Below are positions 52,697 through 60,757 of a stretch of 64,000 bases of DNA, piece by piece. The first letter of the stretch is position 1. The number at the start of each line of letters is the position of its first letter. Source of the DNA: Nesterenkonia sphaerica. Its GTDB lineage: Bacteria > Actinomycetota > Actinomycetes > Actinomycetales > Micrococcaceae. The DNA is taken from positions 1 to 64,000 of the forward strand of contig NZ_VAWA01000003.1 in assembly GCF_005771565.1 (NCBI RefSeq), read 5' to 3'. Position numbers and translations under genes: made by a program. The notes beneath the pieces were generated by a model. The model made no database searches. It had not been told where the DNA came from and saw only the letters and a list, made by a program, of their open reading frames with translations.

Positions 52697-54607
52697 CTAG
52701 TCCGCGCTGCGCAGGGCGCGGCGGCGTCGTTCCAGCTCCATCAGCTCCGCATTGACGCGCCGGTAGGCCTCGGCGGACTCTTGAGGGTCCATGCGTTGGA
52801 GCTGTCCGAGCAGGTTGGCTTTCTCATGCTGGATCTGCAGCTCCACCAGCCGGTTGAGGATCTCCTGACAGTACCGATCCAGGTGCTCCTCATCCCGGGC
52901 AGGCAGGGCGGTGACCGCCAGCTCGGAGACGAACCCGCGCAGCGGCTCGGGCACCTCTTGCCGGACAGATTCCACCCATGTCCTGGGGTCGGAGGCCTCG
53001 GCCGCGGCGATCCGGATGCCGTCGTGAACCGCCAGGTGCGCCGGTGCGCTGAACCTGACGGTGAAAATCTCTTCCCACTGCTCAGCCGTCAGCCGGGTGG
53101 GGTGCTGCAGAATCACCTCGAGCGCTTGGCGCTCCATCATCACCGCTGGGTCACGGGTGTCCGGACGGGGGAAGGCAAATCCGCCGACGCCGCCGTGGGC
53201 CTGCTGCGCCGAAGGTACTGACCTCTGCGGTGTTCCTTGACGCTGGGCTGAACCGGCACGCTGGGCTGTTCCGCTGTGCTGGGCCTTCAGTGCGCCGCTC
53301 ACCGCGCTCTGAACTTCATTGACGTCGGTGCCCAGCCACCCGGCGAGTTCGCGGGTGTAGGCCGCACGCAGCGAATCGTCCCGGATCTCCGCGACCACCG
53401 GGGCCGCCGCTCGCAGCGCGCCGAGGCGCCCTTCGACGGCGTTGAGGTCCCATTCCCTGAGTCTGCGGCGGATGACGAACTCCACCAGCGGGGTTTTCGA
53501 CGCCACCACCGCTCGCACCGCCTCGTCGCCGCGCTGCTGGCGGACATCACAAGGGTCCATCCCGTCAGGACCGACCGCGATGAACGTTTGGGCGTTGAAC
53601 TGATGAGCCTCATTGAACGCCTTCACTGCCGCCTGCTGGCCGGCCTCGTCACCGTCGAAGGTGAACACCACCTCAGCCGGTGATCCGTCATCGGAGAGCA
53701 GCCGGCGGGCAATCTTGATGTGTCCCTCGCCGAAGGCAGTCCCACAGGTGGCCACTGCCGTGTCCACCCCGGCGATGTGGCAGGCCATGACGTCGGTGTA
53801 CCCCTCCACCACCACAAGCTGCCGCTGTTTGGCGATGTGCCGCTTGGCATGCTCGATCCCGTAGAGCACCTGAGACTTCTTGTACACGGTGGTCTCGGGT
53901 GAGTTCAGGTACTTCGGGCCCGGGTCATCCTCATAGAGCCGGCGCCCCCCGAAGCCTACGGTGCTGCCGGTCATGTCCCGGATCGGCCACATCAACCGGC
54001 CGCGGAAACGGTCGTACAGCCCCCGGCGGCCCTCTGAGAACAGACCGGTGGCCTGCAGTTCATCCTCGCGGAATCCCTTGGTGCGCAGGTGGCCCAGCAG
54101 GTTGCTCCACCCCTGAGGCGCGTAGCCGACACCGTACTGTTGGGCATGTTCGCGGGTGAAGCCGCGCCGGGTGAGGAAGTCCCGCCCGATCTGCGCCTCC
54201 GGTATGCCCAAGCAACGCTGATAGAACTCATCGGCGATCTTGTGCGCGTCCAGCAGCCGCTGCCGCCGGCCGGTTTCGACCTTGTCAGGTCCGGTGCCCC
54301 CGTCCTCGTAGCGCAGCTCGATGCCATGCCGCTGCGCCAATCGCTCCACTGTCTCCTGGAAGGTGGTGTGCTCCATAGCCTGGAGGAAGGCGATGACGTC
54401 ACCAGACTCCCCGCAGCCGAAGCAGTGATAGCTGCCGACCTGCGGACGGATGTGGAAGCTGGGGGTGCGCTCGTCGTGAAAGGGACACAGTCCTTTGTAG
54501 GAGCCGATACCGGCCTTCTTCAACGTGACGTACTGCTCCACCACTTCCCGCAGGTCGGCGCGCTCGCGCACCGCATCGATATCCTCGCGCCGGATGAGAC
54601 CTGCCAT
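52697..54607 (-). CDS. dnaG: DNA primase
   Basis: The 636-residue primase makes RNA primers for replication. It has the N-terminal CHC2 zinc domain (CPFHDERTPSF and YHCFGCGESGD, residues about 40-66), the RNA-polymerase-like core with Toprim motifs VVEGYTDVMA and FDGDEAGQ, and a C-terminal helicase-binding domain. The linker near residue 450 is rich in Gln/Arg/Gly. TAGATT ends six bases before the ATG, which lacks a Shine-Dalgarno sequence. Confidence 0.97.
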   Translation of the reverse strand: MAGLIRREDIDAVRERADLREVVEQYVTLKKAGIGSYKGLCPFHDERTPSFHIRPQVGSYHCFGCGESGDVIAFLQAMEHTTFQETVERLAQRHGIELRYEDGGTGPDKVETGRRQRLLDAHKIADEFYQRCLGIPEAQIGRDFLTRRGFTREHAQQYGVGYAPQGWSNLLGHLRTKGFREDELQATGLFSEGRRGLYDRFRGRLMWPIRDMTGSTVGFGGRRLYEDDPGPKYLNSPETTVYKKSQVLYGIEHAKRHIAKQRQLVVVEGYTDVMACHIAGVDTAVATCGTAFGEGHIKIARRLLSDDGSPAEVVFTFDGDEAGQQAAVKAFNEAHQFNAQTFIAVGPDGMDPCDVRQQRGDEAVRAVVASKTPLVEFVIRRRLREWDLNAVEGRLGALRAAAPVVAEIRDDSLRAAYTRELAGWLGTDVNEVQSAVSGALKAQHSGTAQRAGSAQRQGTPQRSVPSAQQAHGGVGGFAFPRPDTRDPAVMMERQALEVILQHPTRLTAEQWEEIFTVRFSAPAHLAVHDGIRIAAAEASDPRTWVESVRQEVPEPLRGFVSELAVTALPARDEEHLDRYCQEILNRLVELQIQHEKANLLGQLQRMDPQESAEAYRRVNAELMELERRRRALRSAD

Positions 54608-54613
54608 AGCACC

Positions 54614-54619
54614 AATCTA
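54614..54619 (-). promoter_or_regulatory. Leaderless -10 element TAGATT of dnaG
   Basis: The hexamer ends six bases before the dnaG ATG. Confidence 0.6.
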
Positions 54620-54677
54620 CCGGGCCCAGCACGACGCCGCCGCCACGCCTGTGGATAACCGGGCGTGGGCCTGTCTC

Positions 54678-55724
54678 TCAGCTCTTTGCCGTGGGGACCA
54701 CGAGCACCGGGCACACCGCGCGATTCAACACTGCCTGGCTCACTGAGCCGAGCAAGAGACCGGGGAATCCGCCGTGGCCGCGAGTGCCGATGATGATGAG
54801 TTCAGCTGTTCTGGAGGCCTCTGAGAGGACACCGGCAGGGGTACCGTCGAAAAATTGCCACCTGACGGTGAGGTCAGGAAACTGCCCAGACAGGTGGTCT
54901 GCTGCGCCCTGGAGATGTTCAATATAGGGACGGCGCAGATTCGGAATTTCAATATTGTGCTCCACAGGGTTGGGGCCCCAATGTCCGGCTGCGTTCAGCG
55001 GCGAAGCGGACACCAGAGCAAGAGGCCGATCGACCAGCTGCGCGGCCTGACCTGCCACCTGCAACATCTCATCGGCTTCCGTGCCCACGTCGAGGCCGAC
55101 AACGACTTCAGAATCGAAGTTCAGCGGATCCGAAACATTGGCGAAGAGCCGGCGCTGATGCGCTCGAGGCTTTGACTCCTCGATAAGGGACAAAGGCTCA
55201 TCTGCCGCATCATCACCGTGGGCAAGCTCCTGCTCCGGGGCCCGCGGTTCTGTGGAGGAGTCGATCCCCCGCTCTTCAGGGACCACCAGGGTGGGACAGT
55301 GCGAATGGGCAGCCAGGTGTGCTGAGACACTCCCCAAGAATCGTCCTGCGAAACGATTCCGCCCCCGCTTTCCCACCACCGCGACCCGCGCCGACTTGCT
55401 CTCCTCCACCAGCGCCCCTCCGGGCTCCCCTACGAACGCTCTGGTGGTGACGGGGACCCCGGACTCTTCCGCCTGTGCGGCGTATCCCTTGAGCATGGCC
55501 AGAATCTCGTTGACCGCAGTGTCGAGATACTGGTTCATCAAGGCAACATAGGAGGAGTCCATCATCACTGGTCGTGGAAAGATTCCTACCAGACGCAGGG
55601 TGAGACTCCGCTTCTGCGCAATCTTCAGCCCCACCCTGAACGCCCGCTCGCTCCCTCGGGAGCCGTCGATCCCAACGAGGACAATCGACTTCGGTTCGCC
55701 ATTCGCCGCCGCTGCGCGTCTCAT
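54678..55724 (-). CDS. Tandem-domain universal stress protein
   Basis: The 348-residue protein contains two Usp domains (from about residue 12 and about residue 200). Both keep the ATP-binding GxxG-x9-GS motif: VGKRGRNRFAGRFLGSVS and IGTRGHGGFPGLLLGSVS. Two-domain ATP-binding Usps are classic DosR-regulon members in mycobacteria. The start MRRAAAANGE is supported by TATCTT six bases upstream and a -35-like TAGACC; two earlier in-frame starts (55781, 55826) would add a tail without homology. A DevR-box-like sequence lies in the divergent region upstream. Confidence 0.92.
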   Translation of the reverse strand: MRRAAAANGEPKSIVLVGIDGSRGSERAFRVGLKIAQKRSLTLRLVGIFPRPVMMDSSYVALMNQYLDTAVNEILAMLKGYAAQAEESGVPVTTRAFVGEPGGALVEESKSARVAVVGKRGRNRFAGRFLGSVSAHLAAHSHCPTLVVPEERGIDSSTEPRAPEQELAHGDDAADEPLSLIEESKPRAHQRRLFANVSDPLNFDSEVVVGLDVGTEADEMLQVAGQAAQLVDRPLALVSASPLNAAGHWGPNPVEHNIEIPNLRRPYIEHLQGAADHLSGQFPDLTVRWQFFDGTPAGVLSEASRTAELIIIGTRGHGGFPGLLLGSVSQAVLNRAVCPVLVVPTAKS

Positions 55725-55730
55725 AGATTT

Positions 55731-55736
55731 AAGATA
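55731..55736 (-). promoter_or_regulatory. Leaderless -10 element TATCTT of the usp gene
   Basis: The hexamer ends six bases before the ATG, and TAGACC (55754-55759) lies 17 bases upstream as a possible -35. Confidence 0.55.
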
Positions 55737-55836
55737 CGCCCGACCAACGCCCCGGTCTAGGCGAATCTTCTTAGCCGTCATTTCAGTGCTCTCAGCGCTG
55801 TGCGCACTCCACAGGTGAAGCTCCACGCAACATCAT

Positions 55837-55850
55837 GGGACCTATGACCC
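55837..55850. promoter_or_regulatory. DevR/DosR-box-like sequence GGGAC-N4-GACCC
   Basis: GGGACCTATGACCC matches nine of ten core positions of the mycobacterial DosR box (GGGAC-N4-GTCCC). It lies between the divergent usp gene and the small-ORF/DUF805 operon. Confidence 0.6.
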
Positions 55851-55884
55851 TACCCGGATTGTCATTCGTAACGGAGAGTGGAAC

Positions 55885-56121
55885 ATGGCCCCTCAACCAG
55901 TGTGGCCTGCCCCGGTCCTGAGCTCAGTTGACCGTACTAGCAAAGGAAATGGCGTGACTGAACCTGTTGTTCGATTTGACAGCTTCTTAGGCGTGGAAGT
56001 CCCGCGATGCGATCTACCCGAGGAAGACATTCTCCGCATCCTCCGCACAAAGATGCGCGGAGTGGACTCATCTATTACTCACCCGACCTGGGGTGACTTC
56101 CCTGCCAAAGCAGATACATGA
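55885..56121 (+). CDS. Small hypothetical protein coupled to the DUF805 gene
   Basis: The 78-codon frame encodes a soluble acidic protein whose second half (VVRFDSFLGVEVPRCDLPEE, then DILRILRTKMRGVDSSITHP) looks globular and helical; I do not recognise a family. Two starts are possible: this ATG, with CGGAGAG nine bases ahead, or the GTG at 55954, with AAAGGA six bases ahead. The stop overlaps the start of the DUF805 gene as ATGA, which supports real translation. It sits directly downstream of a DevR-like box. Confidence 0.55.
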   Translation: MAPQPVWPAPVLSSVDRTSKGNGVTEPVVRFDSFLGVEVPRCDLPEEDILRILRTKMRGVDSSITHPTWGDFPAKADT

Positions 56122-56693
56122 TGACCTACACACCAGCACGACCGTACCGAGACAGAAAAAGCGCATCACCTCGCCTGACTCACCACGCGTACGCAGCATC
56201 TGCACCCACCGCCGCAGCGTACGGGCCCGACCAGACACTCACCTTTTTCCTGGAGGATTTCGCCAAGTTCAAGGGCTTCGCCACGCGTGCGGAGTTTTGG
56301 TGGCCGTTTGTCCTCATATTGGCGCTTCACCTGACCATTGCCACCACGGGTCTCCTTATCATCGCCACGTCATTTGCAGAGGATATTGTCGACCACACAA
56401 ACAGTCCGCTCGGCGTCAACCTCGTGCTCCTCGAGATAGGAATCCAGGGAACCGGGGCAGTGTTCGCGCTGGCACTGGTGAGCCTGCACGTGCTTATCGG
56501 CGCCGTGACCATCTTGCCGCTGATCGCTGTCACGTGGCGCCGCCTCCACGACGTAGGACTTCCGGGCACGGTGTTCTTTCTCGTGACAATTCCCATTATC
56601 GGGTGGATCGTACTGCTGATAATTTTGGCAAGGAACTCAGCACCCGAGAAACACAAGACCAAGTGGTCTGACGCCCGGCTCACGTGGCGATGA
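56118..56693 (+). CDS. DUF805 family membrane protein
   Basis: The 191-residue protein has a hydrophilic N-terminus of about 40 residues, the DUF805 motif FKGFATRAEFWWPF near residue 51, three to four membrane helices and the second motif TWRRLHDVGLPGTVFF. DUF805 members are small inner-membrane proteins of unknown function. Coupling to the preceding small gene and position beside usp and devS suggest membership of the same stress regulon. Confidence 0.88.
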   Translation: MMTYTPARPYRDRKSASPRLTHHAYAASAPTAAAYGPDQTLTFFLEDFAKFKGFATRAEFWWPFVLILALHLTIATTGLLIIATSFAEDIVDHTNSPLGVNLVLLEIGIQGTGAVFALALVSLHVLIGAVTILPLIAVTWRRLHDVGLPGTVFFLVTIPIIGWIVLLIILARNSAPEKHKTKWSDARLTWR

Positions 56694-56729
56694 ATCGAGC
56701 CTGCGCCCATCCTTGAGCAGTCAGGACCA

Positions 56730-56761
56730 GGGCATGGGCATATGGGCATATGGGCATGGGC
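56730..56761 (+). repeat. Short tandem repeat of GGGCAT(AT)
   Basis: Units GGGCAT, GGGCATAT, GGGCATAT, GGGCAT and GGGC follow one another, giving a self-similar, partly palindromic stretch between the DUF805 and devS genes. Confidence 0.8.
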
Positions 56762-56793
56762 CACAAAATCTTTACAACGCACCAGGCTACGTA

Positions 56794-56806
56794 GTACAAC
56801 TTGTAC
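56794..56806. promoter_or_regulatory. Palindrome GTACAA-C-TTGTAC upstream of devS
   Basis: A perfect six-base inverted repeat about one central base lies 35-47 bases before the DevS-like kinase start. It is an operator candidate distinct from the DevR-box pattern. Confidence 0.4.
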
Positions 56807-56840
56807 CACTTGATCGCCCCGACGCTTGTAAGGGGTCCCC

Positions 56841-58532
56841 ATGCCGGATCCATTTACAGATCTCTCCGGTCCCCGCAGGGAACCGGGCAGGGGCGCAGAT
56901 GGCGTCGCCGCAGCAGTGCGATCCGAAAAACTGAGGGATCAACATGGGCTACTGCATCTGATACGGGCAAGCCACCTCGTGACAGAGGACCTCGACCTCG
57001 ATCACGTCTTGCGGCATCTGGTCGAAGCGGCTCGCGCACTTGTCGACGCACATTTTGCCGCACTCGGTGTCCTGGATGATCACGGAAAGCTTGGACGCTT
57101 CATTCACATAGGCATGCCCGCAGAGTTGGTCAGTCGCATCGGGCACCCTCCCCGAGGCTTGGGGGTACTCGGCGCAGTGCTCAGCGGAGAGACCATTCGT
57201 CTGGAAAAGCTGCAGGAGGACCCCCGTTCCGTCGGTGCGCCCGTGGATCATCCCGCGATGCAGGCCTTCCTGGGGGTGCCGATCACCATCCAGGGCAGCA
57301 CATATGGGGCCCTCTACCTCACCAACCCCTCGGCAGAAGCCTTCACCGCCGAGGATGAACTCCTCATTGGTGCCCTTGCGGGCACCGCAGCAACAGCGAT
57401 CAGCAATGCCCAGCTCTACGAACAAACCCGCCGGGCCAAAGAACTCCATTCCACGCTCAGTGATGTCACCACCAAGTTATTGGCAGTTGAGGATGGCGAG
57501 GTATTCGGCGTACTGGCGCACAGCTTGGTTTCGCTCCTGGACGCGCAGCTTGTTCTTGTGAGCGTTGCGGAATCGGTGGGAAAGGCGCTGTACGTCGACA
57601 CCGCTCGGGGGGAAGGCGCTGCCCAGATTGAGGGGTCGCAAGTTCCCTGGATGGACTGCGTTCTGTCCCGCGCCATGGAAGGTGAGCGCGGCATCACCAC
57701 AGTGCAGGACGGGGAACCCAACCCGTTCACCGATGATCTTCCAAACGCGTCGATGATCGCCGTGCCGCTCTCGGTCTCCGGAGAACGAGTAGCCGCCCTG
57801 TGTGCCACACGCTCCGAGCGTGACCCGAGCTTCACCCACGATGACCTCGATCTGCTCGGAGAGTTCGCCAACCAAGCCAATCTCGCTATTGCCCTGGCCT
57901 GGGCAAGAGCGGACCGGTTGCGCATGGAAATGGTGGCAGAACGCGCCCGCATCGCCCGGGACCTCCACGATCACGTCATCCAGAAGCTCTTCGCCACCGG
58001 CCTCGAGCTCCAAGCTCTCGCGTCGACAGATCCGCAGCTCACCGAAACCCTCGGCCCCCACGTGAGGCGGATCGACTCTGCGATCACAGACATACGCACT
58101 GCGATATTCGCATTACAGACTCAAGCATCTGCCGACGAGATCAGGCACCGACTTCTCGAGGTCATCACTGAAATCTCCCCCAGCCTCCCCAGCATCCCGC
58201 GTATGACCTTCACGGGGCCGGTGGGCCTCATCCTCGACGGCGCCCTGGCTGATGATGTCGTAGCCGTGCTGCGCGAATCACTGACCAATGTCGCCCGCCA
58301 CGCCAATGCCCGGACCATCGAAGTAGAAATTGCCGCCTCTGACACCCACATCGCCATCACCGTCGATGACGACGGTGTAGGACCGCCTTCGGAACCATCC
58401 CGTTCAAGTGGTACCCGAAACCTCACCGCCCGGGCGCAGGATCACGGGGGGGAGTTCACATTGTCGGCGCGCAGCCCCCGAGGGACCCGAGCCCTCTGGA
58501 AGGTGCCGATCAGCCCTGGGCGGCTGCGATGA
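56841..58532 (+). CDS. devS: DevS/DosS-like GAF-GAF sensor histidine kinase, copy 1
   Basis: The 563-residue soluble kinase has two GAF domains (about residues 50-190 and 210-355), a HisKA_3 dimerisation domain with phospho-acceptor His376 in ARDLHDHVIQKLF, and a HATPase domain (VLRESLTNVARHANA, DDDGVG). In DosS the first GAF binds haem through His149 in YHPPM; the matching segment here is VDHPAMQAFLGVP with His137. Haem-based oxygen, NO or redox sensing is therefore predicted. It starts after AAGGGG. The next gene, its response regulator, overlaps by ATGA. Confidence 0.93.
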   Translation: MPDPFTDLSGPRREPGRGADGVAAAVRSEKLRDQHGLLHLIRASHLVTEDLDLDHVLRHLVEAARALVDAHFAALGVLDDHGKLGRFIHIGMPAELVSRIGHPPRGLGVLGAVLSGETIRLEKLQEDPRSVGAPVDHPAMQAFLGVPITIQGSTYGALYLTNPSAEAFTAEDELLIGALAGTAATAISNAQLYEQTRRAKELHSTLSDVTTKLLAVEDGEVFGVLAHSLVSLLDAQLVLVSVAESVGKALYVDTARGEGAAQIEGSQVPWMDCVLSRAMEGERGITTVQDGEPNPFTDDLPNASMIAVPLSVSGERVAALCATRSERDPSFTHDDLDLLGEFANQANLAIALAWARADRLRMEMVAERARIARDLHDHVIQKLFATGLELQALASTDPQLTETLGPHVRRIDSAITDIRTAIFALQTQASADEIRHRLLEVITEISPSLPSIPRMTFTGPVGLILDGALADDVVAVLRESLTNVARHANARTIEVEIAASDTHIAITVDDDGVGPPSEPSRSSGTRNLTARAQDHGGEFTLSARSPRGTRALWKVPISPGRLR

Positions 58533-59224
58533 TCCGAGTCTTCCTCGTTGACGATCATGAGATAGTCCGGCGCGGAATCGCGCATCTGATCAATGCCGAC
58601 CCAGGATTAGAGGTCGTCGGTGAATCTGGCACCGCGCAGAAAACTCTGAGTGGTGTCGCGGCCACCAACCCCGATGTCGCCGTGCTGGACGTACAACTGC
58701 CTGACGGCAACGGCATCGAACTGTGCCGCCAGATCCGGTCATCGCACCCTGAGACTGCATGTCTGATGCTCACTGCCTATGACGACGACGCGGCGACCAC
58801 CTCGGCAGTTGTCGCTGGCGCATCGGGCTACGTCATCAAGAGCATTCGCGGCCAGCACCTGATCGAGTCGATTCGGCGCGTCGCCCAAGGCGAAAAACTG
58901 ATCCCCCGCGACCTCGCACGCCGAGTGCATTCCTCCCTCCGCGCGCAGGCATCGCCTCCACCTCCGGAGCTCACCCCGCTGCGAACACCTCAAGGTCCGG
59001 CCAGACCGGCGGGAGCTCCACCGACCGAGCTGACCCTTCGTGAGACACAGATCCTCAAGCTCATCACGGAGGGGCTGACCAACCGGCAAATCGGCGAACG
59101 GCTGAAACTCAGAGAAAAAACAGTGAAGAACTACGTCTCGGGGCTTCTGGCGAAACTCGGGATGGACAGCCGGACCCAAGTCGCCGTTTACGGCGCCACC
59201 AGAAACACCAACGCTTCTGCTTGA
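58529..59224 (+). CDS. devR: DevR/DosR-like NarL-family response regulator
   Basis: The 231-residue regulator has a receiver domain with phospho-acceptor Asp54 in AVLDVQLPDG, a Pro-rich linker (residues about 140-170) and a LuxR-type HTH whose recognition region LREKTVKNYVSGLLAKLGM is nearly that of mycobacterial DevR (KTVKNYVSRLLAKL). This near-identity predicts binding to DosR-like boxes, several of which are present nearby. It is coupled to devS by a four-base overlap. The linker is longer than in DevR. Confidence 0.94.
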   Translation: MIRVFLVDDHEIVRRGIAHLINADPGLEVVGESGTAQKTLSGVAATNPDVAVLDVQLPDGNGIELCRQIRSSHPETACLMLTAYDDDAATTSAVVAGASGYVIKSIRGQHLIESIRRVAQGEKLIPRDLARRVHSSLRAQASPPPPELTPLRTPQGPARPAGAPPTELTLRETQILKLITEGLTNRQIGERLKLREKTVKNYVSGLLAKLGMDSRTQVAVYGATRNTNASA

Positions 59225-59246
59225 CTCGCCCACCACCACTCGACAG

Positions 59247-59414
59247 TTACTTGCGAACGGCGCTGCCCCTGCCCGCCTTTGTCAGGGCCCCGTCGCGGCG
59301 TCCGGGCTGGTATGCCAGTGCCAGCATCACCAGTGCGACTGTGGTCACAAAAACAATCAGAAGCACGGAAAAAATGGTGATGAAGAGCCCCAAGTAGAAA
59401 GTTCCTGCCAGCAT
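59247..59414 (-). CDS. 55-residue single-span membrane protein in the DevRS cluster
   Basis: The frame begins ATG with a near-perfect ribosome site AAGGAG eight bases upstream and ends with TAA. The product has a 35-residue hydrophobic helix (YLGLFITIFSVLLIVFVTT continuing to LALAY) followed by a basic, polar tail QPGRRDGALTKAGRGSAVRK, so it should sit in the membrane with its tail in the cytosol. I recognise no family. It lies between devR and the alcohol dehydrogenase, and the sequence upstream of it contains a DevR-like box on its strand. Confidence 0.72.
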   Translation of the reverse strand: MLAGTFYLGLFITIFSVLLIVFVTTVALVMLALAYQPGRRDGALTKAGRGSAVRK

Positions 59415-59520
59415 CGTTCACGCTCCTTCTGTCACCGGGCTGAAGTCACTTGAAGCACCATCCGACCGCAGCCCTCAGCCGTGCTGACTTCATTGTGGTG
59501 GGCGAAATACTGTGTCCAGT

Positions 59521-59535
59521 AGGGCCATTGGTCCT
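59521..59535 (-). promoter_or_regulatory. DevR/DosR-box-like sequence (minus orientation)
   Basis: On the minus strand the sequence is AGGACCAATGGCCCT, matching eight of ten core positions of GGGAC-N4-GTCCC. Flanking bases extend it to the inverted repeat GTAGG-N9-CCTAC. It is about 107 bases upstream of the small membrane-protein gene. Confidence 0.5.
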
Positions 59536-59601
59536 ACCGGAGATCCATCGACGTCGGTCCCCGCACTCTTGGGGGCCCGGAAGTTCCGTCATCCGAACTC
59601 T

Positions 59602-59615
59602 GGGACCAATGGCCC
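59602..59615 (+). promoter_or_regulatory. DevR/DosR-box-like sequence upstream of the alcohol dehydrogenase
   Basis: GGGACCAATGGCCC matches nine of ten DosR-box core positions and shares GGACCAATGGCCCT with the inverted copy 70 bases upstream. It lies 50 bases before the dehydrogenase ATG, a usual activator position. Confidence 0.65.
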
Positions 59616-59664
59616 TTTACCGATGAGGTTTCTTCGAGAAGAGTGGGACCAGGGAGGTCTACTG

Positions 59665-60708
59665 ATGAAAGCACTTCAGTATGTGACTATCGGCCAGCCG
59701 CCAGAGGTGCGTGAGGTGCCGACGCCGGCACCTGGCCCCGGTGAGGTCTTATTACGCGTGACCGCTGCAGGAGCTTGTCATTCCGACAGTTTCGTCATGA
59801 GTCTGACTGACGATCAATACTCGGCGTTTGGATATCCCCTGCCCATGACGCTTGGCCATGAGGCCGTAGGAGTGGTCCAGGAGCTGGGCCCCGGCGTCTC
59901 GGAGGTCAGCGTCGGTGACCCCGTGGCTGTATACGGCCCTCAGGGATGTGGACGCTGCCACAGCTGTGCGCAGGGCAGTGAGAATTACTGTCCGTTCGCC
60001 CCGGGGATGTCGATCCGTCCTCCAGGACTCGGCAAAGACGGAGCGATGGCCGAGTACATGATTGTGGAGTCTCCTCGGTTACTGGTTCCGCTGGGGGAGC
60101 TCGATCCGGTGGCCACAGTGGCCCTGACCGATGCGGGGTTGACACCCTACCACGCGATCAAGGGCTCGCTGGACGTCCTGGTCCCCGGCAGTGTGGCAGT
60201 GGTCATAGGCGTAGGGGGCCTGGGGCATATGGCCGTGCAGCTTCTTCGCACATTGACCGCGGCGACTGTGGTTGCCCTGGACATCACTGAAGCCAAGCTC
60301 GACTTTGCCCGACAGGTCGGCGCCCATTACGCGTTCCTCGCTACCGCTGACGCGGCGGCCACGATCGCTGCGAACGTGAAATCGGGGCCAGCGGCGGCGG
60401 TTTTCGATTTTGTCACCAACGAAGCCGCGCTGAATATTGCTCGTGCCGTCAGCGGTCCCCGCACGGACCTGGTTCTGGTGGGCGCCGGCTCGGTGCAGAC
60501 CACAGTGGGGCTCCTTGGCCAGCCGTTCGGCTCGCGCCTGCGCGCACCCTACTGGGGATCCAGACCCGAGCTCATCGAGGTCCTGGAGCTGGCTCGGGCC
60601 GGCCAGGTCCGGGTGGAGACTGAATCCTTCACTTTGAATCAGGGGCCGGAAGCTTACCGGAAACTGCACGACGGAGAGCTGCGCGGCCGGGCAGTGGTGA
60701 TCCCCTGA
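59665..60708 (+). CDS. Zinc-dependent alcohol dehydrogenase
   Basis: The 347-residue medium-chain dehydrogenase has catalytic-zinc ligands Cys in GACHSDSF and His-Glu in LGHEAVG, a structural-zinc lobe with four Cys (CGRCHSCAQGSENYC) and the NAD motif IGVGGLGHMA. It interconverts an alcohol and aldehyde with NAD(P). GGGAGG precedes this ATG; a longer open frame upstream runs through the DevR boxes and is rejected. Under DevR control it could recycle NADH when oxygen is low. Confidence 0.93.
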   Translation: MKALQYVTIGQPPEVREVPTPAPGPGEVLLRVTAAGACHSDSFVMSLTDDQYSAFGYPLPMTLGHEAVGVVQELGPGVSEVSVGDPVAVYGPQGCGRCHSCAQGSENYCPFAPGMSIRPPGLGKDGAMAEYMIVESPRLLVPLGELDPVATVALTDAGLTPYHAIKGSLDVLVPGSVAVVIGVGGLGHMAVQLLRTLTAATVVALDITEAKLDFARQVGAHYAFLATADAAATIAANVKSGPAAAVFDFVTNEAALNIARAVSGPRTDLVLVGAGSVQTTVGLLGQPFGSRLRAPYWGSRPELIEVLELARAGQVRVETESFTLNQGPEAYRKLHDGELRGRAVVIP

Positions 60709-60757
60709 GTGCACCCTTGTGTGTCAGGCGCAATGTCACAAGAAACGCGCCCCTAGG

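Noticed and set aside
59221-59664. N-terminal extension of the alcohol dehydrogenase through the DevR-box region
   Set aside because: The dehydrogenase fold starts at MKALQYV with GGGAGG just upstream; the extension has no homology and runs across regulatory sites.
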